From Corallococcus praedator (GTDB lineage Bacteria > Myxococcota > Myxococcia > Myxococcales > Myxococcaceae): 57,101 nucleotides of DNA. The notes beneath the pieces are model-generated. The model did not search any database, was not told the DNA's origin, and was given only the letters and a program-made list of their open reading frames with translations. Positions 52,117 to 57,101 of the stretch are shown one piece after another. The stretch spans positions 1-57,101 of the forward strand of contig NZ_RAWI01000015.1 in the NCBI RefSeq assembly GCF_003612125.1. Reading direction: 5' to 3'. Every line of letters begins with the position of its first letter. Position 1 is the first letter of the stretch. Both the position numbers and the translations under genes were made by a program.

Positions 52117-53223
52117 ATGGTTGCCTACCTCCACTCCGCGCCCTCCACCGCAGCGTCCACGCCCTCCGGAGGTCGCTCCGCACTCGACCTGTCGGGTGAG
52201 GTGGCAGGAGGCTCCGTGCTGGTGGTGGGCGAGGTGTCGCGTCCGGAGGTGACGGAGGCGCTCCGCGCGGAGGGCTTCGAGCCCGTGCACGTGGAGGGCA
52301 TGCGCGACGCGTTGGCGCGACTGGCCTCCCCGGAGGCGTTGCCCCGGCTGGTGGTCATCGACGCGGAGCTGCCGGACGGCGATGGCTTCAGCCTCTGCGG
52401 GTTGCTCCGGGCGGACGCGAAGGTGGAGCACCTCCCGGTGTTGCTGGTGGCGCGTCAGCAGGAGGAGTTCCACCGCGACCTGGCCGCGGGCGTGGGCGCG
52501 GACGAATACCTGGTGGAGCCGGTGGACGCCCGGGACGTGGCGGTGCTCGCGCGGCTCAAGGCGGGACGGCGCGGCGAGCAGGACGTCTACGATGCGCACA
52601 CCGGGAGGCTGCCGCTGGTGCACCTGGTGCGCGCGCTCCTGTCCGGCGTGCGCTCGGGGCGGGTGACGCTGTCGGAAGACACGGGCGCCTTCACCTTCCG
52701 CCACGGCCTGCTGGTGGACGCGTCCTTCCACGGCGAGCGCGGCAGCCTCGCGTTCCGGCGCCTGCTGTGTTTCGGCGCGGGCGGCTACACGGTGACGTTC
52801 GGGCCGGAGCTGCACCGGGGCTCCTTCTCCATGGACCGCGCGTACCTGTGCGAGCAGGTGGTGCCGGACCTGGAGCGCTTCGAGGTGCTGCGCGTCCGGG
52901 GCCTGCCCCTGGCGGCGCGGCTCACGGTGGACTTCAACCGGCTGGCGCGCGAGCTGCCCACGCTGCCGGAGGACGTGGAGCAGGTGGTGCGGCTCTTCGA
53001 CGGCCGGCGCACCGTGCGCGCGATGCTGCTGGAGTGCCGCTTCCCGGAGGCGCTGGCCTACGAGGCGGCCACCCGGCTGTTCATGCTGGGCGTGCTGGTG
53101 CCCGCCATCCTCGTGGAGGAGCGCGAGCGCGCCCGGGAGTCCGCCGGCCCGCCGCGCCTGTTCGAGCCCGCCCCGCTGACGGGGGATGCGCCGGCTTCCG
53201 AGCCCGAGCCCACGGCGTCGTGA
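52117..53223 (+). CDS. Degenerate receiver domain fused to DUF4388/PATAN-like domain
   Basis: 368 aa. The receiver-like domain covers about residues 32-150, with the phospho-acceptor candidate D82 in VVIDAELPDGDG. The acidic pair expected after the first strand is replaced (LVVGEVSRP) and the conserved Lys is Glu (DEYLVEPVD), so phosphorylation may be lost. The C-terminal part, with a LVHLVRALLSGVRSGRVTLSE segment, matches the DUF4388 (PATAN) style common in myxobacterial signalling proteins. It has no DNA-binding or catalytic output domain. It probably acts through protein-protein contacts. The tail is Pro/Glu-rich. Confidence 0.78.
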   Translation: MVAYLHSAPSTAASTPSGGRSALDLSGEVAGGSVLVVGEVSRPEVTEALRAEGFEPVHVEGMRDALARLASPEALPRLVVIDAELPDGDGFSLCGLLRADAKVEHLPVLLVARQQEEFHRDLAAGVGADEYLVEPVDARDVAVLARLKAGRRGEQDVYDAHTGRLPLVHLVRALLSGVRSGRVTLSEDTGAFTFRHGLLVDASFHGERGSLAFRRLLCFGAGGYTVTFGPELHRGSFSMDRAYLCEQVVPDLERFEVLRVRGLPLAARLTVDFNRLARELPTLPEDVEQVVRLFDGRRTVRAMLLECRFPEALAYEAATRLFMLGVLVPAILVEERERARESAGPPRLFEPAPLTGDAPASEPEPTAS

Positions 53224-53323
53224 GCGTTTGACTCGGGCGGCCTGCTCGGGGCACAAGGCCGGGGACGTGGGCCCTCACGGGGCCCATCCTTCTTCCGAGC
53301 CGAAGTGAGCCGAAGCCGCCGCC

Positions 53324-54073
53324 ATGTCCGGTCACAACCGATGGTCGAAGATCAAGCGCCAGAAGGCCGCGATGGGTGCGACCAAGGGCAAGCTCTACTC
53401 CAAGCTCATCAAGGAGCTGACCGTCGCCGCGCGTCTGGGCGGCGGTGACCCCTCCGGCAATGCCCGGCTGCGCGTGTCCATGGGCCAGGCGCGCGAGGCG
53501 AACATCCCCCGCGACAGCATCGACCGCGCCATCAAGAAGGGCACCGGCGAGTTGGAGGGGGCCTCGTACGAGGAGGTGACGTACGAGGGCTACGGCCCCG
53601 GCGGCGTCGCGCTCATCATCGAGTGCCTCACCGACAACCGGAACCGCTCCGCCAGCGACGTGCGCAACCTCCTGAGCAACCACGGTGGAAACCTGGGCGC
53701 GGAGGGCGCGGTGGGCTGGATGTTCCACAAGAAGGGCGTCATCGTGGTGAAGCCCGGCCCCAGCGAGGACCAGGTGATGGAGCAGGCCCTGGAGGCGGGC
53801 GCCGAGGACGTCGTCGACCAGGGCCCGGACGGCTTCGAGGTGCGCACCGTGCCGGCGGACCTGCACGCGGTGGGCTCGAAGCTGGAGGCCGCGGGCCTGC
53901 CCCTGGGCGAGCAGAAGTGGACCTTCGTGCCGCAGAACACCGTGAAGGTGGAAGGCGACAACGCGAAGCGCATGTTGAAGCTGATGGACGCGCTCGACGA
54001 CAACGACGACGTGCAGCAGGTGCACGCGAACTTCGAAATCGACGAGTCCCTGATGGAGTCGCTGTCCGCGTAA
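53324..54073 (+). CDS. yebC: YebC/PmpR-family protein
   Basis: 249 aa, typical full length. The start MSGHNRWSKIKRQKAA is the family hallmark. Long annotated as a transcriptional regulator; recent work links family members to relief of ribosome stalling, so the role should not be taken as settled. Its position directly before ruvC and ruvA is a widely conserved gene order. Spacing to ruvC is 35 bp. Confidence 0.95.
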   Translation: MSGHNRWSKIKRQKAAMGATKGKLYSKLIKELTVAARLGGGDPSGNARLRVSMGQAREANIPRDSIDRAIKKGTGELEGASYEEVTYEGYGPGGVALIIECLTDNRNRSASDVRNLLSNHGGNLGAEGAVGWMFHKKGVIVVKPGPSEDQVMEQALEAGAEDVVDQGPDGFEVRTVPADLHAVGSKLEAAGLPLGEQKWTFVPQNTVKVEGDNAKRMLKLMDALDDNDDVQQVHANFEIDESLMESLSA

Positions 54074-54108
54074 GGCCCCTCTTGGGCGCGTGGGAAAGGA
54101 ACGGGCCG

Positions 54109-54687
54109 GTGCGCGTGCTCGGCGTGGACCCTGGCAGCCGCTTCATGGGCTTCGGGGTGGTGGAGGAGAAGAAGGGGAAGCTTTTGCACCTGGGCCACGG
54201 CGTCATCAAGGTGCCGGAAGGCGCGCCCCTGGCCGAGCGCCTGAAGGAGCTGCACGCCGCGCTGTGCGCCGCGCTCGCGCGCTATCAGCCGGAGGCCGTG
54301 GCGGTGGAAGGGCTCTTCACGCACCGCAACGCGCGCAGCGCCCTGGTGCTGGGCCATGCGCGCGGCGTGGCGCTGCTCGCGGCGGCGCAGGCGGGCCTGA
54401 CGGTGCACGAGTACGCGCCCGCCAGCGTGAAGAAGTCGGTGGGCGCCAGCGGCGCGGGCGGCAAGGACGCGGTGTCCCGCATGGTGCGCACGCTGCTGGG
54501 CGTGGATGAAGCGACGTTGGAGCGCGCGGATGCCAGCGACGCGCTCGCCGTGGCGCTGTGCCACCTCAACCATTTCCGCGTGGGCCTGCCCCGCGCGTCG
54601 GCGCCCGCGAACGGCAAGCGCAAGGGGGCCGCGTCGGTGCTCGCGGACCGGCTGTCGTCCGCGTACAAGCGCCCGGAGGCCCGATGA
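54109..54687 (+). CDS. ruvC: RuvC Holliday junction resolvase
   Basis: 192 aa from GTG 54109 with AAAGGA upstream. The start gives the catalytic N-terminus MRVLGVDPGS (first Asp). VEGLF supplies the catalytic Glu, and DASDALAVALCH the C-terminal acidic residues. RuvC cuts Holliday junctions symmetrically, guided by the RuvAB motor. The C-terminus carries an extra basic tail (NGKRKGAASVLADRLSSAYKRP). Its stop overlaps the ruvA ATG by 4 bp. Confidence 0.95.
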   Translation: MRVLGVDPGSRFMGFGVVEEKKGKLLHLGHGVIKVPEGAPLAERLKELHAALCAALARYQPEAVAVEGLFTHRNARSALVLGHARGVALLAAAQAGLTVHEYAPASVKKSVGASGAGGKDAVSRMVRTLLGVDEATLERADASDALAVALCHLNHFRVGLPRASAPANGKRKGAASVLADRLSSAYKRPEAR

Positions 54688-55301
54688 TCGCTCGGCTGCG
54701 TGGCAACGTGTTGGAGAAGGGAGCAGAGGACGCCGTCATCGACGTGCAGGGCGTGGGCTACCGCGTGAACCTCTCCTCCCTCGCGCTGGGCAAGCTGCCC
54801 GCGGAGGGCCAGCCGGTGGACGTGCGCATCCGCACCGTGGTGCGCGAGGACGCCTTCGACCTGTTCGGCTTCCTCTCCGTGCCGGAGGAGGAGCTCTTCC
54901 TGCTGCTCAACAGCGTGTCGCGCATCGGCCCGCGCATGGCCCTGGGCGTGCTGTCCGGCATGGAGGTGGGGGAGCTCATCGCGGCGCTGTCGCGCGGTGA
55001 GGTGAACCGGCTCGCGAAGATTCACGGCGTGGGCAAGAAGACCGCCGAGCGGCTCGTCCTGGAGCTCAAGGACAAGGTGAAGAACATCCACGCCGAGGCC
55101 GTGGCGCGCGGCACCGCCGCACCGGTGCCCGCCGCTCCCACTGGCACCAAGGCCGACCTCATCTCCGCCCTGCTCAACCTGGGCTACAAGCAGCCCCAGG
55201 CGGAGAAGGCTGCGGACGTCGTCACCGAACGGCTGGGCCCGGACGCCACCTTCCAGGTGCTCTTCCGCGAGTCCCTCAAGGTCCTGCGCTCCACCCCCTG
55301 A
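54684..55301 (+). CDS. ruvA: RuvA Holliday junction-binding protein
   Basis: 205 aa. MIARLRGNVLEKG starts the OB-fold N-terminal domain. Two helix-hairpin-helix motifs follow (LLLNSVSRIGPRMAL and LAKIHGVGKKTAERL), then a Pro/Ala linker (about 150-160) and the small C-terminal domain III that contacts RuvB (LISALLNLGYKQPQAEKA). Translationally coupled to ruvC. RuvB is not present after it; an unrelated lipoprotein gene follows 280 bp later. Confidence 0.95.
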   Translation: MIARLRGNVLEKGAEDAVIDVQGVGYRVNLSSLALGKLPAEGQPVDVRIRTVVREDAFDLFGFLSVPEEELFLLLNSVSRIGPRMALGVLSGMEVGELIAALSRGEVNRLAKIHGVGKKTAERLVLELKDKVKNIHAEAVARGTAAPVPAAPTGTKADLISALLNLGYKQPQAEKAADVVTERLGPDATFQVLFRESLKVLRSTP

Positions 55302-55580
55302 ACAGCGCGTCACCCCCCAGGGCAAGACGCGGTGCATCTTGGGACACGAAGTCCTTGGAAAATCCGCGCAAGTCTTATTCCCCTACGAAGTCGCGGACGT
55401 CGCCCGCCCGACGGCCTGCGCGTTCGTTGGATGCCATCCGCGATCCACGAAGCCCGGCTCACGACAAACCCAAGCGATGACGGCGTCTGGGGCGCTGGCC
55501 CGTTTCATTAAAAATATCAATTTACAGCAGGGGTGCGGGGGTCCGCGGAGGATCGCACTGCGCCTGAGGAGGCGTGTGTG
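55302..55580 (+). promoter_or_regulatory. Intergenic leader with AT-rich promoter-like segment
   Basis: 279 bp with no credible gene. The only AT-rich part is about 55503-55528 (CATTAAAAATATCAATTT), 55-80 bp before the lipoprotein gene, a likely promoter core. GAGGAGG at 55566-55572 is the ribosome binding site. Confidence 0.45.
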
Positions 55581-57074
55581 ATGGAGGCGTGGCGTGGTGT
55601 GTCGCTCTTCGTGCTGATGCTCTCCGGTGGGTTCGGAGTGGGGTGCGGTCCGGAGGCAGGGTGGGAAGCGGAAGTGCCGGGTGGAACGTCGGTGGCGGTG
55701 CAGGAGGCGTCCCTGGGGAGTGGTGGGGCCCAGCCCTGTGGTCGCTCACCGCTTTCAGTGGGTGACCTTCAGCCGGGCATGGAGGGGTCGAGTCCGGAGT
55801 CGCTGGTGCCGGTGGGCGTGCAGCTCTTCTACGCCGCGGATGACGGAGCCTCCGGGCGCGAGCTGTGGGTGACGGACGGGAACGAGCGCGACTCCCGGCG
55901 GGTGACGGACCTGCGGCCCGGGCCCGCGGGCAGCACCCCGCGCTTCCTCACGCGGGTGGGCGGGCGGCTCTTCTTCGTCGCGGACGACGGGGCGCACGGG
56001 CCGGAGCTGTGGCGCACGGACGGCACGTCGCAGGGCACGGTGCTGGTGGCGGACATCCGGCCGGGAGCGGCGGGCAGCGCGCCGGACAACCTGACGGTGG
56101 TGGGCGCTCGGCTGTACTTCACCGCGGATGACGGCGTGCATGGCCGCGAGCTGTGGAGCACGGACGGCACCGCGAAGGGCACGCAGCTGACGCAGGAGTT
56201 CGCGCCCGGGCCCGCGTCGCTCTTCCTGGACGACCTGACGGAGTGGAACGGGCGGCTGGCGCTGGTGGCGTACGGGGACACGTCCGTGACGCTGTGGGTG
56301 ACGGAGGGCGGCACCGGCACCGCGAAGGTGTTCTTCCGGGGCCCGGCGCAGACGGTGCTCTTCGCGCTGACGCCGGTGGGCCTCGACCGCCTCTTCTTCC
56401 TCGTGGACGGGGGCCTGGGCGAAGCGGACCTCTGGGTGTCGTGGGGCCTGCCCCTCCTCACCTTCCCGCTGCGGCACTTCCCGGGGGACTACCCGTCGGA
56501 GCTCACGCCCATGGGCAACGCCGTGTACTTCATGGCCGGCGCGGAGGGCTTCTTCGGCGAGCCCGGTGACCACCGCTTCGGCGGCGAGCTGTGGAAGAGC
56601 GACGGCACGCTCCTGGGCACCCGGCGGGTGAAGGACGTGAATCCGGGGCCGGCGGGCTCGCTCCCGTCGGGGCTGACGGCGTTGGACGGGCGGCTGTACT
56701 TCGCGGCGGATGACGGCGTGCACGGCCGCGAGCTGTGGAGCACGGACGGCACGTCGCAGGGCACGGTGCTGGTGCAGGACCTGGAGCCCGGGCCCGTGGG
56801 CAGCACCCCCACCGCGCTGGCGGCGACGGACGGCTGGCTCTTCCTCTCCGCGGCGACGGCGGAGCGGGGCCGCGAGGCCTGGTACTCGGACGGCACCCCG
56901 GGCCGCGTGCAGTCCCTGCGCGACATCGCGCCCGCCGAACTGGGCTCCAACCCCCGGGGCTTCGTGCGCTCCGGAGGCTACGTCTTCTTCGTCGCCACCC
57001 ACCCGGACCAGGGCGAGGAGCCCTGGGCGCTGCCCTTCCTCCTCATGGGCCGCTGTGGCCAGGGGGCGGGCTGA
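55581..57074 (+). CDS. ELWxTDGT-repeat lipoprotein
   Basis: 497 aa from ATG 55581 with GAGGAGG upstream; the N-terminal signal has a lipobox (FGVGC). The mature protein is built of repeats with the wording DDGxxGRELWxTDGTxxGT..VxDxxPGPxGSxP; clear copies of the ELW core start near 55858, 56005, 56149, 56587 and 56731, and a degenerate one (EAWYSDGT) near 56875. Such repeats form beta-propeller-like surface or secreted proteins in myxobacteria; their ligands are unknown. Repeat spacing is near 145 bp where copies are adjacent. The gene is complete and ends 27 bp before the window edge. Confidence 0.88.
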   Translation: MEAWRGVSLFVLMLSGGFGVGCGPEAGWEAEVPGGTSVAVQEASLGSGGAQPCGRSPLSVGDLQPGMEGSSPESLVPVGVQLFYAADDGASGRELWVTDGNERDSRRVTDLRPGPAGSTPRFLTRVGGRLFFVADDGAHGPELWRTDGTSQGTVLVADIRPGAAGSAPDNLTVVGARLYFTADDGVHGRELWSTDGTAKGTQLTQEFAPGPASLFLDDLTEWNGRLALVAYGDTSVTLWVTEGGTGTAKVFFRGPAQTVLFALTPVGLDRLFFLVDGGLGEADLWVSWGLPLLTFPLRHFPGDYPSELTPMGNAVYFMAGAEGFFGEPGDHRFGGELWKSDGTLLGTRRVKDVNPGPAGSLPSGLTALDGRLYFAADDGVHGRELWSTDGTSQGTVLVQDLEPGPVGSTPTALAATDGWLFLSAATAERGREAWYSDGTPGRVQSLRDIAPAELGSNPRGFVRSGGYVFFVATHPDQGEEPWALPFLLMGRCGQGAG

Positions 57075-57101
57075 GGCTCACGCCGCGCGCCGCACCGCGG
57101 G

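Noticed and set aside
52010-52183. Longer start for the outer-membrane-like protein at 52183
   Set aside because: The extension is Arg/Pro/Trp-rich and precedes a clean signal peptide at 52009. It would also overlap the divergent receiver gene.
55581-57074. The ELWxTDGT repeats as a tandem DNA repeat or CRISPR-like array
   Set aside because: The repeats are protein-level, diverged at the DNA level, in frame and unequal in spacing.

Overview
The window is very GC-rich and gene-dense, and its gene content is typical of a myxobacterium of the Myxococcus/Corallococcus kind. That assignment is an inference from style, not a database match. It rests on a giant NRPS-PKS operon, a TubC-type docking domain, many secreted lipoproteins, a DUF4388-like regulator, ELWxTDGT repeats and an RtcR/RtcB/RtcA locus.

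Layout. Positions 1-3031 (+) hold the 3' part of an SPFH/flotillin-like protein and a short DsbD-like thiol:disulfide transporter. Positions 3086-36359 (-) are one biosynthetic operon, read from right to left. It encodes a PKS-NRPS (ACP-KS-AT-ACP-aminotransferase-C-A-PCP), a one-module NRPS (docking-C-A-PCP), a four-module NRPS with one epimerase, a terminal C-A-PCP-TE NRPS, an MFS exporter and a stand-alone fatty acyl-AMP ligase. Divergent from it, across an AT-rich 164-bp gap, is an arginine deiminase/amidinotransferase-superfamily enzyme (about 36524-37483). Then come a DTW-domain tRNA-modifying enzyme with a hypothetical partner (37505-38688, -), an ECF sigma factor with two related zinc-finger proteins and a small acidic protein (39176-41535, +), a run of exported proteins (41822-45777, +), a sigma-54-type RNA repair locus (rtcR - / rtcB, rtcA +, 45785-50006), an Fpg-like glycosylase and a Cys-rich small protein (50130-51324), an outer-membrane-like protein (-), a degenerate receiver-DUF4388 protein, yebC-ruvC-ruvA (53324-55301) and an ELWxTDGT-repeat lipoprotein (55581-57074).

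How the cluster should work. The ligase activates a fatty acid and loads the N-terminal ACP. KS-AT(malonyl)-ACP adds two carbons, and the fused aminotransferase turns the beta-ketone into a beta-amine, as in iturin/mycosubtilin synthases. Seven NRPS modules follow. Hand-read specificity codes give X - Gly - Thr - Asn - D-aromatic - Orn - Orn before a thioesterase. The prediction is a cationic beta-amino-fatty-acid lipoheptapeptide, possibly cyclic. A CHAIIDG-type condensation domain after the Thr module suggests that Thr may become dehydrobutyrine. The divergent amidinotransferase-like enzyme could supply ornithine or modify the side chains. This cluster is the best candidate here for an undescribed system.

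No tRNA, rRNA, CRISPR array, insertion sequence or prophage gene was seen. All codes, motif positions and starts were read by eye; no searches were run.
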